A stretch of DNA of 64,000 nucleotides, from contig NZ_CP111079.1 of NCBI RefSeq assembly GCF_026278245.1, positions 746,501-810,500 of the forward strand, in the 5' to 3' direction. Below the pieces are notes generated by a model. The model searched no databases and was not told the DNA's origin. It saw nothing but the letters and a program-made list of their open reading frames with translations. Positions 41,440 to 50,290 of this stretch are shown here, one piece after another. Within the stretch, counting starts at the first letter, position 1. Each line of letters starts with the position of its first letter. The DNA comes from Pontibacter kalidii. GTDB lineage: Bacteria; Bacteroidota; Bacteroidia; Cytophagales; Hymenobacteraceae. A program made the translations under genes and the position numbers.

Positions 41440-41874
41440 TTATAGCAGGAAAGACTGTACCAGCACTGGTATGTCGCGGGCCAGCGGGGGAGATTCGTAA
41501 AGCGCGTAGGTTGGCTTCAGGTCAGCCTCAGGGGCGAACCACAGCAGTATAACCGCCTTTACAGTAGCAATAAATTTGATGTCCTGGAGCTTGTGCAGGT
41601 TAATGGCCTTGAGCTCGGCCACATCGAGCCGCTCCACGATCACCTGGTGGTCTGCGCAGCAGGCTTCGTCATCAGCATCCGAGGGAGGGGTATGGCAGGC
41701 CGGTGCTTTCTTCACAGGCTTTTCCATATCCATCGGGCAATCGGCCTCGGCCCCGAAGAAGGTAACATCGCGCAACTCACCGCCACAAATATGCATGCCC
41801 ACGGCCATACCCGTCGAGGAGACGAGCACCAGCAGCGTTAGGGTCAGCAATATGATCTGGCGGTATAGGTTCAT
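41440..41874 (-). CDS. HYC_CC_PP family copper-cluster protein
   Basis: A 144-residue protein with an N-terminal hydrophobic helix (signal peptide or anchor) followed by H28-I-C30-GG, C46, C60, the pair C72-C73-ADH, and near the C-terminus YESPPLARDIPVLVQSFLL. These elements (H-x-C, CC, PP) define the HYC_CC_PP family, found beside copper pumps in Bacteroidota. A periplasmic copper-binding or sensing role is likely. It heads the cus cluster and has a TACCTTTG promoter element 22 bases before the ATG. Confidence 0.85.
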   Translation of the reverse strand: MNLYRQIILLTLTLLVLVSSTGMAVGMHICGGELRDVTFFGAEADCPMDMEKPVKKAPACHTPPSDADDEACCADHQVIVERLDVAELKAINLHKLQDIKFIATVKAVILLWFAPEADLKPTYALYESPPLARDIPVLVQSFLL

Positions 41875-41895
41875 CAGTTGAGATTATACTTACTA

Positions 41896-41903
41896 CAAAG
41901 GTA
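41896..41903 (-). promoter_or_regulatory. Promoter -7 element TACCTTTG of the cus cluster
   Basis: TAnnTTTG match on the minus strand, 22 bases before the HYC gene ATG. The predicted 5' leader is ~15 bases. Confidence 0.55.
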
Positions 41904-42002
41904 CAACCTGTGCGGCAAGCATGCTTACACAATTATCAAAATCTTTTATATCATTTCCTATCCTTCACGGCAGAAGCCGGACAGCAACCGATAAACAGCA
42001 GG

Positions 42003-42497
42003 TTAATTGAACTCAGCGCAATCTGAAGAGGGCACATACACGCCGCCTGCCTGCTGGTACACTACGCGGGCACCCAAATGGCCGGCATAAGTCAGAAAGC
42101 CGGTGCCAACCAGCAGCAGCACGACCACCAGCACCTGTGTTAAACGCGGCTTGTACGTTAGCAAGCGGTAGCGCTGGGCCACGTCCAGTAGCGCGGCAAC
42201 AGTAAAAGTATAAGTCAGGTATTCGGCGAAGATCTCATGGTCTTTGAGCACGGTGGGGTCGCACAGCTTGCGGGATACCACGCCATCGGCCATGTCGCCG
42301 GTGTAGAGGCTGATCCAGGCGGCAAGGGTGCCGGCATACAGCAAGAAAGAGCCCGCCTTCTGCCAGAACGCGGCAGAAGCGGGCTTTAAGAACAAGGCCA
42401 ACAGTTTTACAATCGTGGCAAACGTCAGCAGTGCAATCGGAAAATGCACCGTGAGCGGGTGCCATACTTCGGTTCGCCAGAAGGTTGGTTCTGCCAT
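42003..42497 (-). CDS. DUF2231 membrane protein
   Basis: A 164-residue protein with four or five hydrophobic helices and the DUF2231 hallmark near the N-terminus: WHPLTVHFPIALLTFAT. SLYTGDMADG and HEIFAEYLTY follow, and the C-terminus ends GHLGARVVYQQAGGVYVP, where the conserved His residues suggest haem or metal binding. DUF2231 proteins often sit with copper and respiratory genes, as here. It is one base after the small lipoprotein gene that precedes it on the same strand. Confidence 0.82.
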   Translation of the reverse strand: MAEPTFWRTEVWHPLTVHFPIALLTFATIVKLLALFLKPASAAFWQKAGSFLLYAGTLAAWISLYTGDMADGVVSRKLCDPTVLKDHEIFAEYLTYTFTVAALLDVAQRYRLLTYKPRLTQVLVVVLLLVGTGFLTYAGHLGARVVYQQAGGVYVPSSDCAEFN

Positions 42498-42498
42498 G

Positions 42499-42816
42499 CT
42501 ATTCCATAATTCTTACGGCGATCGGCTCCAGGCGCTGGCCCACCTTCTCTACCTCCACTTCTACCTGCTGACCTTTTTCCAGTTGGTCGAAGGCAACGGT
42601 TTCGCCGTTCCTGGTCAGTGAGGTGTTTTCGTTGAAGTACAGCTCCAGGCGCTTGTTGTCTTGTGTCTCTACGTAGATCTCCGTTTTTTCTGGCTCCACT
42701 TCATCCACGGTGCCCTGGTACGTGCCCGACTCCACGACATCGGTGCCTTCGCTGCAGGCATAGAGCAAGGGGATCATGAACAGGATAGCCAGCAATGTTG
42801 CTTTAAAACGTTTCAT
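42499..42816 (-). CDS. Small lipoprotein of unknown function
   Basis: A 105-residue lipoprotein (lipobox LLYAC, lipid-Cys 21). The mature part is a small beta-rich acidic domain (ESGTYQGTVDEVEPEKTEIY, NKRLELYFNENTSLTRNG, VEVEKVGQRLEPIAVRIME), OB-like by pattern. The start is ATG 42816 (MKRFKATLLA), because the upstream ATG at 42864 gives no signal peptide. It is probably co-transcribed with the DUF2231 gene (one base apart), likely part of the copper/envelope stress region. Confidence 0.72.
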   Translation of the reverse strand: MKRFKATLLAILFMIPLLYACSEGTDVVESGTYQGTVDEVEPEKTEIYVETQDNKRLELYFNENTSLTRNGETVAFDQLEKGQQVEVEVEKVGQRLEPIAVRIME

Positions 42817-43005
42817 AGTTTTTTGGTTAATTGATGATACATATGTTGCCGTACCTCCTAACATAGCGTCGGAAAATATAGCAAATCATACATACGGAGA
42901 AGTGGCAGTATGGATATGCGTGGGGCAGGTGCCCTGAGTGAAAGGGGGCTGTGGTGGCGGTACAGCTCCCGCCAGCGGCCCCAGGATAATGTGCTTTTCT
43001 GCTGA

Positions 43006-43656
43006 TCAGGCCAAGGCCTTTATACTTGCCTCCATGTGCTGCAGGAACAGGTGGATGTGGTAGCCGTCGACCAGCGCATGATGCACCCGCACGCTCAGGG
43101 GCAGCACTACTCTCGCCTCCTGCACCTCCAGCCGGCCGAATGCCAGCTTCGGAACGGCATCGTTCGGATCATCCATATGCGCGTGCTCCATGCCGTTATA
43201 CTTGAACCATGGCAAAGTGGTGGCGTGTAGCAGGTCCGGCCCGTTGTAGCCGTGAAACAGCTTACTGCCTTGCTTTGCCTCGGCCACAATAGCTGAGGCC
43301 TCTGTGCAGAAAGTAGCGAGGTCCGGGTGGTGGGGCAGGTGCACGAAAGACACTGTCTTGCGCTCCGTGAGCACGGTGGTGGAGATATCCACGGCCGCAT
43401 ACCTTACCACTTCCTCGCCATCTAGCCGTAGCAGAAAGTTCTCTGTTTTTCGGGCGGCCTCAGTGGCAGCATGCATGTAAGCCAGAAAGACCGAAAGGTT
43501 GTTTTGTTTGCAGTGATTATAGAGGTTGGTGATCTCTATCTCGGTATGGACATTGAAGAAGGGATTGGCGAAGCTTTTGAAAAAGTGGAAATGCTCCTCC
43601 CGTTCCCAGCCTTTTACCTCAAAAGGGGTTTTTGGGTATCGTGTATTGGTGCGCAT
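43006..43656 (-). CDS. Chloramphenicol acetyltransferase-like protein (CatA family)
   Basis: A 216-residue cytoplasmic acetyl-CoA-dependent O-acetyltransferase fold. The active-site motif VRVHHALVDGYHIHLF near the C-terminus gives catalytic H193 and the structural D197. FANPFFNVHTEIEIT, the SVFLAYMHAATEAA helix and PWFKYNGMEHAH are also in family order. The length equals that of CAT trimers. Whether it acetylates chloramphenicol is unknown; chromosomal CAT-like proteins may have other substrates. It has its own TACCTTTG element. Confidence 0.85.
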   Translation of the reverse strand: MRTNTRYPKTPFEVKGWEREEHFHFFKSFANPFFNVHTEIEITNLYNHCKQNNLSVFLAYMHAATEAARKTENFLLRLDGEEVVRYAAVDISTTVLTERKTVSFVHLPHHPDLATFCTEASAIVAEAKQGSKLFHGYNGPDLLHATTLPWFKYNGMEHAHMDDPNDAVPKLAFGRLEVQEARVVLPLSVRVHHALVDGYHIHLFLQHMEASIKALA

Positions 43657-43675
43657 GTATTCTTGTTATGAGGCG

Positions 43676-43683
43676 CAAAGGTA
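43676..43683 (-). promoter_or_regulatory. Promoter -7 element TACCTTTG of the acetyltransferase gene
   Basis: TAnnTTTG match on the minus strand, 20 bases before the ATG. Confidence 0.55.
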
Positions 43684-43781
43684 CGGCTTTGGGGAAAGGC
43701 CGGAAAGGAGTTTAGGGATTTTTGAGGCGTTTTTTGTGTAGGTTTCTGGTAAGATATCTGCTGTACTTCGATAGTTCTTAG

Positions 43782-44052
43782 CTGGTGCAAGCGTCCGCTT
43801 GTGCCTTCGTTTAACCGCTGCTGTTTGTAACTGGACACAAGCTATACTTGCTAGCTGCCGTTCATCCTCCAGACTAACTTACCAATAGTTGCACATCATA
43901 CTTTGGTGCTCTCCAGCCCGAGAGGGCTCGTCTTCGGGCATCGCGCTGGGAGCTTTTCCTGCCCTCGTACCTCGGGCTGCCTCACTGGCGTTCGGCACCG
44001 GAAAAACTCGCATAGGCGCTCAACCCAAAGACTGGGTTCTGGTTAGATAGCC
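43782..44052 (+). repeat. Structured element F (copy 5)
   Basis: Starts with GGTGCAAGCGTCCGCTTGTG (43784-43806), then CAAGCTATACTTGCTAGCTG, an AGCCCGAGAGGGCT stem, CGTCTTCGGGCATCGCGCTG, a diverged CTCACTGGCGTTCGGC stem, AGGCGCTCAACCCAAAGACT and ends GATAGCC. The middle hairpin differs in sequence from copies 1-3 but still pairs. Confidence 0.7.
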
Positions 44053-44084
44053 ACTGCTGACGGAGCTAGCTGAAACCAAGTCCC

Positions 44085-44215
44085 GCATGGAAAGGAGTAG
44101 GGGTAGGGGTGGTTGGACCCGGTGCTGCAGAATCTGGCTTAGTAAGTTTGCAATAGCATCAGCAAGTATAATTCCCCTCCTCGGAGGGGTTAGGGGTGGG
44201 TTATACTTGTAGAGA
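44085..44215. repeat. Composite block parts
   Basis: AAAGGAGTAGGGGTAGGGGT then GGTTGGACCCGGTGC, and TTCCCCTCCTCGGAGGGGTT with AGGGGTGGGTTATACTT (44170-44205). These are parts C and A of the composite block. The remaining ~80 bases to 44299 hold nothing recognisable. Confidence 0.6.
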
Positions 44216-44299
44216 CGGAGGCTATATTGCTGTACTTTAAAGAGATGAAAGCCGCATTAAAACGTTAAGGAAGAGTTGAAATTTAGATGCGAAACTCCT

Positions 44300-44959
44300 T
44301 CACCTGATCTTGAACCCCATTCCCAGCAGTCCGTGCAGGGCTATGTTGGAAAGGCGCGCTTCGCCATTGGCCACGGGCACTTCTACATAAGAGGCACTTA
44401 CCCTGCCCTCCCCAAGTATAAACCACCTGTCGGCAAGGTAGTAGCGTTTGGCCACGGCTGCCTCTGCCATCGGCCCGGATATATAGTAGCCTTTGTTAAA
44501 GATACCTCTGTTTTCGGGGTAAGGTACTCCGTGTATAGTGGATTCTGGATGTGTGATGACGAGTCCAGCGCCGGCGGAGAGGGTGAGGCCATGCACCAGC
44601 CAGAGGCGGTTTAGGGTAAGCAGGTTGTAACCATCGGTAATGGAAAAGCGCTGCACTTCTGGCGGGAGGTTATCGAGGATGAGTTTGTGGTGCGTGAACT
44701 TCAACTCCCAGCCTTTGTCGTTTTGCCAGGTGCTTACCCGGATATCGTAGTAAACGGGCGGGTTGAAAGGCTCTGTGTGGTACGTAGCGTCGATTTCTAT
44801 ATCCGCAGCATCGCTCTGCCGGATGTGCAGCGGCGTCCGGAAGTTATGCACAGCGCCGCCTGCCACGGCTACTTCCCAAGTCCTGCCTTGCCCAAGGCCT
44901 GCAACAGGCAATAAAAGAAGTATAACGATAAGCCTCAGAAATCCCCCCATCTTCCCCAC
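44300..44959 (-). CDS. Predicted outer-membrane beta-barrel protein, unknown function
   Basis: A 219-residue protein with a signal peptide (RLIVILLLLPVAGLGQ) and alternating hydrophobic/aromatic strands throughout (VYYDIRVSTWQ, GWELKFTHHKLIL, LTLSAGAGLVITHP, RYYLADRWFILGEGRVSASYVEV), ending in LGMGFKIR. This is the pattern of a small eight- to ten-stranded barrel similar to PagP/PagL-like or porin-like proteins. No catalytic motif was identified. Single gene after the nuo cluster. Confidence 0.65.
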   Translation of the reverse strand: MGKMGGFLRLIVILLLLPVAGLGQGRTWEVAVAGGAVHNFRTPLHIRQSDAADIEIDATYHTEPFNPPVYYDIRVSTWQNDKGWELKFTHHKLILDNLPPEVQRFSITDGYNLLTLNRLWLVHGLTLSAGAGLVITHPESTIHGVPYPENRGIFNKGYYISGPMAEAAVAKRYYLADRWFILGEGRVSASYVEVPVANGEARLSNIALHGLLGMGFKIR

Positions 44960-45240
44960 ATCCTCCTAAGTATACATACTATGGGAAAGAGCGGGAAGTT
45001 GTGTTTTATCAGGTGCCAGGGGTATTTTTCCTGATTGGTCAAAGTAAAATTCCCCATTCGAAGGGACAGAATTCCATGGGCTCTATGATGTCATCCTGGA
45101 AGGATACTGGTAGCCAATTGCAGCGGCTTAAACTCCCGAAGAAGGTGCCTTTAGTTTCACCGGGGGTATTTCATAGAGTGGTAAATTATTTAGAGCCAGT
45201 GTGAGTAGTAAGAAACGGCACTGCCTTGAAGAGGAAAAAC
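44960..45240. other. Spacer after nuoN
   Basis: About 280 bases, no supported gene. A plus-strand frame (45001-45204) has no recognisable family. It contains an ATGATGTCATCCTGGAAGGA-like remnant of a dispersed repeat. Confidence 0.4.
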
Positions 45241-46704
45241 TTACCTGTTCACCATAGCTGGAGCCGAAGAGAACACATTCTGTATAATATCGACAAGGGC
45301 AGTGGGGTATACGCCCACCAGGAGCAACAGCAGCGTAAGTATGGCGAGCGTGCCCACACTGGCCACATAAATAGAGGGGCGCAACCTTCGCCTGGGTGTC
45401 TCTTCCTCCGCCTCCGGCTGCTGAAACATCACGGCGATGATCTTGATGTAATAGTATAAGCCGATGACGCTGTTGAGCACCAGCATGGCCACGAGCAGCC
45501 ATAGCTGCTCGTTCACGCCGGCGGCCAGCACATAGAACTTACCCACAAAACCGGCAGTGAGCGGAATACCCGCCAGCGAGAGCAGCATGGCGGTAAAGGC
45601 GGTGGCTGTCCAGGGGCGGCGCCAGAGCAGGCCGCGGTAATCCTCCAGCAGCTCTGCATCCTGCTCCGGGTCCGACAGCATGGCCACCACCCCGAAGGCA
45701 CCCACGGTGGTGATAAAGTAGGCCACCAGGTAGAAGGTGATTGCCTCGACACCCATCCGATTACCAGCCAAAAAGGCAACCAGCAGGTAGCCCAGGTGCG
45801 AGATCGAAGAATAAGCCAGGATGCGTTTGACGTTCGTCTGCATTAGGGCCAGCAGGTTACCGGCAATCATAGAAGAAATGGCTACAATGGTGAAAATGGT
45901 GATGAGGGTGGGGTAGCGGAAACCATCCACCTCCATAAAAAAGCGGATCATGATACCCAACACACCTGCCTTGGACACCGTAGCGATAAAAGCCGTAACC
46001 GGAGCCGGCGCTCCTTCATACACGTCGGGCGTCCACATATGGAAGGGCACCACGCTCAGCTTAAACCCGATGCCGATGATCATCATGCCGAAGCCGGTAA
46101 GCAGCAGTAGGGGGAGTTCCTGCAAGCCAGCCATAGCCGTGGCGATGCCGGCAAAGGTCATAGTGCCCACACTGAAATATACCAGCGCCATGCCGAAGAG
46201 TAGAAAGGCAGAAGAAAAGGCAGCCAGTATCAGGTATTTGATGCCCGCCTCATCGGAGCGCTTGCGGGCTCTTAAGTAGGATATGAGCGAGTACAGCGCC
46301 ACGCTCAGCACCTCCAGGCCCAGGAAGAGCGAGGCAAAGTGCGTGCTGATGACCAGAGTACAGGCCCCCAGGGTGGATAGAATCAGTAGGATATAATACT
46401 CTTCCTTCTGCTCCTCGCGCTGCTCAAAATAGGCATAGGAGAGCATGCTGATAAGCAGCGCCGTCGCCAGGATCAACCCAATATAGAACACGCCAAAGCC
46501 ATCGATCACGAAAAGCGGATATATGGTATAAGCCGTGATGCCCCGCAGCTCAAACAACGACAGAAAAGCCGCCACAAACGACACTGCGGAGATGACATAG
46601 ATGATCTTGTGGTTCCGCCATGCCGCTACCACCAGCATGTTCACAAGGGCCGCCACGGTCAGTATAATCAGCGGCATCAGGTGCAGGAAGTCTGTTTGGC
46701 TCAT
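45241..46704 (-). CDS. nuoN: NADH-quinone oxidoreductase subunit N
   Basis: A 487-residue proton-pumping membrane subunit of complex I, about 14 helices, related to Mrp antiporters. Signatures are HFASLFLGLEVLSVALYSLI (conserved Glu in helix 5), FKLSVVPFHMWTPDVYEGAP (conserved Lys and Pro in the helix 7-8 region) and SSISHLGYLLVA. It is the last gene of the nuo locus and is separated from nuoM by 145 bases with a hairpin pair. Confidence 0.95.
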   Translation of the reverse strand: MSQTDFLHLMPLIILTVAALVNMLVVAAWRNHKIIYVISAVSFVAAFLSLFELRGITAYTIYPLFVIDGFGVFYIGLILATALLISMLSYAYFEQREEQKEEYYILLILSTLGACTLVISTHFASLFLGLEVLSVALYSLISYLRARKRSDEAGIKYLILAAFSSAFLLFGMALVYFSVGTMTFAGIATAMAGLQELPLLLLTGFGMMIIGIGFKLSVVPFHMWTPDVYEGAPAPVTAFIATVSKAGVLGIMIRFFMEVDGFRYPTLITIFTIVAISSMIAGNLLALMQTNVKRILAYSSISHLGYLLVAFLAGNRMGVEAITFYLVAYFITTVGAFGVVAMLSDPEQDAELLEDYRGLLWRRPWTATAFTAMLLSLAGIPLTAGFVGKFYVLAAGVNEQLWLLVAMLVLNSVIGLYYYIKIIAVMFQQPEAEEETPRRRLRPSIYVASVGTLAILTLLLLLVGVYPTALVDIIQNVFSSAPAMVNR

Positions 46705-46773
46705 GGTAAGTATGATTTGGAGTTTTGAGTATCTGGAAATTTGTGATTGCTAATCATTCTTGCTGGTCATTAT

Positions 46774-46843
46774 TGCTGGCGCGAGCTCTTAGCTCGTGTC
46801 AATTTTCAACGGATTTGCGGTACGAGCTGTAAGCTCGCACCAG
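46774..46843. repeat. Covarying hairpin pair between nuoM and nuoN
   Basis: Two hairpins in inverted arrangement: GCTGGCGCGAGCTCTTAGCT (then CGTGTC) and GGTACGAGCTGTAAGCTCGC (then ACCAGC). Each folds alone; the pair can also fold with each other. Confidence 0.7.
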
Positions 46844-46849
46844 CGCATT

Positions 46850-48403
46850 TTACCTCTTCTTAACTTTTTCAATGTTTAGCTCCGCTTTTGGAATTTCAGC
46901 CACCACCGCGACTTTCTCCTCCACCTCCGGCTCCTGATAGGCCTGCAGTTGCTGGTTTATACTTGGCCGCGCCGTGTCCAGCACGGGTTGTGGGTATAGG
47001 CCCAGCCAAAGGATGAGCACCACCATCGGTACTGCGATAAGCATTTCGCGGGCAGTAAGGTCGGGGAGCGGGTGATCAGTGGGAGCAGGCTCGTAGAATA
47101 CTTTCTGCATGATGCGCAGCGAGTAGGCCGTGGCCAGCACCAAGCCTATGGTGGCTACCACCGTCAGCCAGTTGTTCGCCTGCCAGGAGCCCACCAGCGT
47201 CAGGAACTCTGCAATGAAATTGCCCAAACCCGGCAGTCCGAGTGAAGCCATGACAAAGACCAGCGCGATGACGCCCATCTTCGGTGCTTTGGCCCAGAAA
47301 CCGCCCATTTGCCCGATGTCGCGGGTATGCAGGCGCTCGTAGAGAAAACCGGCAATGATGAACAGCGCGCCGGTGCTCAGGCCGTGGGCAATCATCTGCA
47401 TGACCACGCCCTGCAGGGCCCATTCGTTAAAGGCAAACACCCCAAGTATAATAAAGCCCATGTGGCTCACCGAAGTATAGGCTACCAGCCGTTTCAGGTC
47501 GGTTTGGGAGTAGGCAAGTATGGCGCCGTAGATAATACCGACGGCGCCCAGCAGCATCGCCCACGGGGCAAACTCTACCGTTGCCGTCGGAAAGAGCGGC
47601 AGCACGAAGCGCAGCAGGCCGTAGGCGCCGGTTTTCAGCAGCAGCCCTGCCAGGATCACGCTACCGGCCGTGGGTGCCTCTGAGTGCGCATCGGGTAACC
47701 AGGAGTGGAACGGTACCACCGGCAGCTTCACCAGGAAGGCGGCCAGAAAGCCGAACATCAGCAAGCGGGCCGCCTCAGGAGCCATACTCGTTCCGAGCAG
47801 CTCGAAGTAGTTGAATGTATAAATACCAGTCTGGGCGCCGTGTATGAAGTATAAACCAAGTATGGAAAGCAGCATCAGCAGCCCACTGGCCTGTGTGAAA
47901 ATAAAGAACTTGTAGGCGGCATAGTTGCGGTTGGCGTGGCCCCAGACGCCGATCAGAAAGTACATCGGAATGAGCATCACCTCCCAGAAAAAGTAGAACA
48001 GGAACAAATCCATGGTAAGGAAAACGCCCGTGATGCCCGCCAGCACCCACAGCAGGTTAAAGTGAAAAAAACCGGTCTTGACTTTGATCTCCCGCCACGA
48101 GATAAGTACGCACAGGATGCCCAGAAAAAAGGTAAGCAGCAGCATGAGCAGGCTCAGTCCGTCGAGGGCAAGTATAAAGTTTACGCCCCACTGCGGTATC
48201 CAGGGAATCTCCAGTTGCAGGAGCCAGGGCGATGCGCCTAAGGTAGCAGTAGGGGCATCAAGCCATAAGTATACGGCAAGTATAAAATCAGCCAGCACGG
48301 CGAAGAGGGCAATCCAGCGGGGCAGCTCAGGGTGCCACTTTTTGGAGAGCCACGCCAGCAGTCCGCCGGCCATCAGGATCACGATCATCCAGAGGAGTAT
48401 CAT
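46850..48403 (-). CDS. nuoM: NADH-quinone oxidoreductase subunit M
   Basis: A 517-residue antiporter-like membrane subunit of complex I. Key residues are in FFWEVMLIPMYFLIGVWG (conserved Glu of helix 5), FLVKLPVVPFHSWLPDAHSE (Lys of helix 7) and LVAYTSVSHMGFIILG. Overlaps the nuoL stop by 4 bases, so it is translationally coupled to nuoL. The last ~40 residues are a charged tail absent from E. coli NuoM. Confidence 0.95.
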   Translation of the reverse strand: MILLWMIVILMAGGLLAWLSKKWHPELPRWIALFAVLADFILAVYLWLDAPTATLGASPWLLQLEIPWIPQWGVNFILALDGLSLLMLLLTFFLGILCVLISWREIKVKTGFFHFNLLWVLAGITGVFLTMDLFLFYFFWEVMLIPMYFLIGVWGHANRNYAAYKFFIFTQASGLLMLLSILGLYFIHGAQTGIYTFNYFELLGTSMAPEAARLLMFGFLAAFLVKLPVVPFHSWLPDAHSEAPTAGSVILAGLLLKTGAYGLLRFVLPLFPTATVEFAPWAMLLGAVGIIYGAILAYSQTDLKRLVAYTSVSHMGFIILGVFAFNEWALQGVVMQMIAHGLSTGALFIIAGFLYERLHTRDIGQMGGFWAKAPKMGVIALVFVMASLGLPGLGNFIAEFLTLVGSWQANNWLTVVATIGLVLATAYSLRIMQKVFYEPAPTDHPLPDLTAREMLIAVPMVVLILWLGLYPQPVLDTARPSINQQLQAYQEPEVEEKVAVVAEIPKAELNIEKVKKR

Positions 48404-50286
48404 AGCAGTAGGCTTATGGTGAGAATCATAATGGCACCGACCACAATACCCGCCACGTAGTTGCGGAGTACGCCACTTTGGGTTTGCGAGAACATCACAT
48501 GGAAGCCCTCGGCCATGCGGGCCAGGCCGGTGTAAAAGCTGTCGATAATGTCGCGCTTGTTAAGGTTGGCCAGGAACACGTAGGGCCGCACGAACAGGTT
48601 GTCGTATAAGGCGTCAAAACCCCAGCCCGAGAACCAGAAGCGGTGCAGTTTCATGGCAAAGCTCGAGCGCTCCAGATTTTGCAGCAGCGCCGGGCTCCTC
48701 TGGTAGAACAGGTACGCCACAAATACACCACCCAGCGATACCACAGCCGCCAATACCTGGAACAGCCATTCGTTAGCCGCCAACAGCTCGTTGGCCGTAA
48801 TGCCGGGCAACACAGGCGCCATCAGTCCGGAGAACAAGGCTATGTGGGCGAAATTGTGCGGCAACTCTATAAATCCGCCTACCAGCGAAAGTATGGCTAG
48901 GATGACTAAAGGTATGGTGATGACCATGCCCGGCGGGTGCGCTATATGTGTTTTAGCTTCGCCGTAAAAGGTCATAAACACCATCCGGAAAGTATAAATG
49001 GAGGTGATAAAGGCCCCTACAAGTCCGGCCAGGTATAGCCAGATGCTGCCTTGCGGACCAGCCAAGGTATACCACAGGATCTGGTCTTTACTGTAGAAAC
49101 CGGAAGTGATAACCGGCAACGCTGCCAACGAAGCCGCTCCAATCAGGAAGGTCCAGAACACGACGGGCATACTTTTGCGGAGGCCGCCCATCTGGCGCAT
49201 GTCCTGCTCGTGGTGCAGGGCCAGAATAATAGCCCCGGCACAAAGGAAGAGCAGCGCTTTAAAGAAAGCATGGATCATGAAGTGGAAAATACCCGCCGAC
49301 CAGGCACCCACACCCAAAGCCAAAAACATGTAGCCGATCTGGCTGATCGTGGAATAGGCCAGCACCCGCTTGAGGTCGTATTGGGTGAGGGCAGAGAAAC
49401 CGGCCAGCAGCAGCGTAACCGCACCCACGACGGCCACCGCCAGCTGCGCCACGGGTGCCAGGTCGAAGATCACATACATTCTGGCAATCAGGTACACGCC
49501 AGCCGTTACCATGGTAGCAGCATGTATCAGCGCCGAAACCGGTGTAGGGCCCGCCATTGCGTCGGGTAGCCAGGTCTGGAGCGGCAGCTGACCCGATTTA
49601 CCTACCGCACCGCCTAACAGCAGCAATCCCACGAGCACCGCCATCTGTGCCCCTACACTCCATACTTCAGGGGCCTGGGTCAGTATAGCCTGTATGTTTA
49701 GCGTGCCGAAGGTCTGGAAAAGTATAAAGAGCCCGATCGCCATAGCCGTATCGCCCACGCGCGTGATGATAAAGGCCTTGCGGGCTGCGTAGCCGTTGGC
49801 GGGGTCTTTGTACCAGAAGCCAATAAGCAGGTAGGAGCAGAGGCCCACCCCTTCCCAGCCTAAGTATAAAAGCAGCAGGTTGTCAGCCATTACCAGCATC
49901 AGCATAGAGCCCACAAACAGGTTCATGCAGGCAAAGAAGCGGGAGAAGTCCGTATCCTCCGCCATATAGGCGGTGGCGTAGAGGTGAATCAGGAATCCCA
50001 CAAACGTAATGACGAAAATAAAGACAATCGAGAGCGCATCCAGGTGAAAGGCAATAGACGGACTAAAACCCGCTACGTTAAACCACTGCCATACTTCCTG
50101 GTGGTAAAAGGCAGGTTTCTCAGACAAGAACTGCAAGCCCAGCAATATGGTAACGAGTGCCGAGATGCCTACACTGCCCACACCAAGTATAGCCACGCCT
50201 GTGCGCGACAAGCGGGTGCCGAAAAGGAGGAGCAGGAGCGACCCCAGAAAAGGCAGGGCAGGTATGAGCCAGATGAAGTTTTCCAT
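48400..50286 (-). CDS. nuoL: NADH-quinone oxidoreductase subunit L
   Basis: A 628-residue largest antiporter-like subunit of complex I. LGWEGVGLCSYLLIGFWY carries the helix-5 Glu, GAVGKSGQLPLQTWLPDAMA the helix-7 Lys and PTPVSALIHAATMVTAGVYL the helix-8 signature. A long C-terminal amphipathic helix and final helix (ending MILTISLLL) match NuoL, which links the proton channels. It is 4 bases after nuoK. Confidence 0.95.
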   Translation of the reverse strand: MENFIWLIPALPFLGSLLLLLFGTRLSRTGVAILGVGSVGISALVTILLGLQFLSEKPAFYHQEVWQWFNVAGFSPSIAFHLDALSIVFIFVITFVGFLIHLYATAYMAEDTDFSRFFACMNLFVGSMLMLVMADNLLLLYLGWEGVGLCSYLLIGFWYKDPANGYAARKAFIITRVGDTAMAIGLFILFQTFGTLNIQAILTQAPEVWSVGAQMAVLVGLLLLGGAVGKSGQLPLQTWLPDAMAGPTPVSALIHAATMVTAGVYLIARMYVIFDLAPVAQLAVAVVGAVTLLLAGFSALTQYDLKRVLAYSTISQIGYMFLALGVGAWSAGIFHFMIHAFFKALLFLCAGAIILALHHEQDMRQMGGLRKSMPVVFWTFLIGAASLAALPVITSGFYSKDQILWYTLAGPQGSIWLYLAGLVGAFITSIYTFRMVFMTFYGEAKTHIAHPPGMVITIPLVILAILSLVGGFIELPHNFAHIALFSGLMAPVLPGITANELLAANEWLFQVLAAVVSLGGVFVAYLFYQRSPALLQNLERSSFAMKLHRFWFSGWGFDALYDNLFVRPYVFLANLNKRDIIDSFYTGLARMAEGFHVMFSQTQSGVLRNYVAGIVVGAIMILTISLLL

Positions 50287-50290
50287 AGTC

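Noticed and set aside
45001..45204. 67-codon plus-strand frame after nuoN
   Set aside because: No domain, no start context, and overlaps a repeat remnant.
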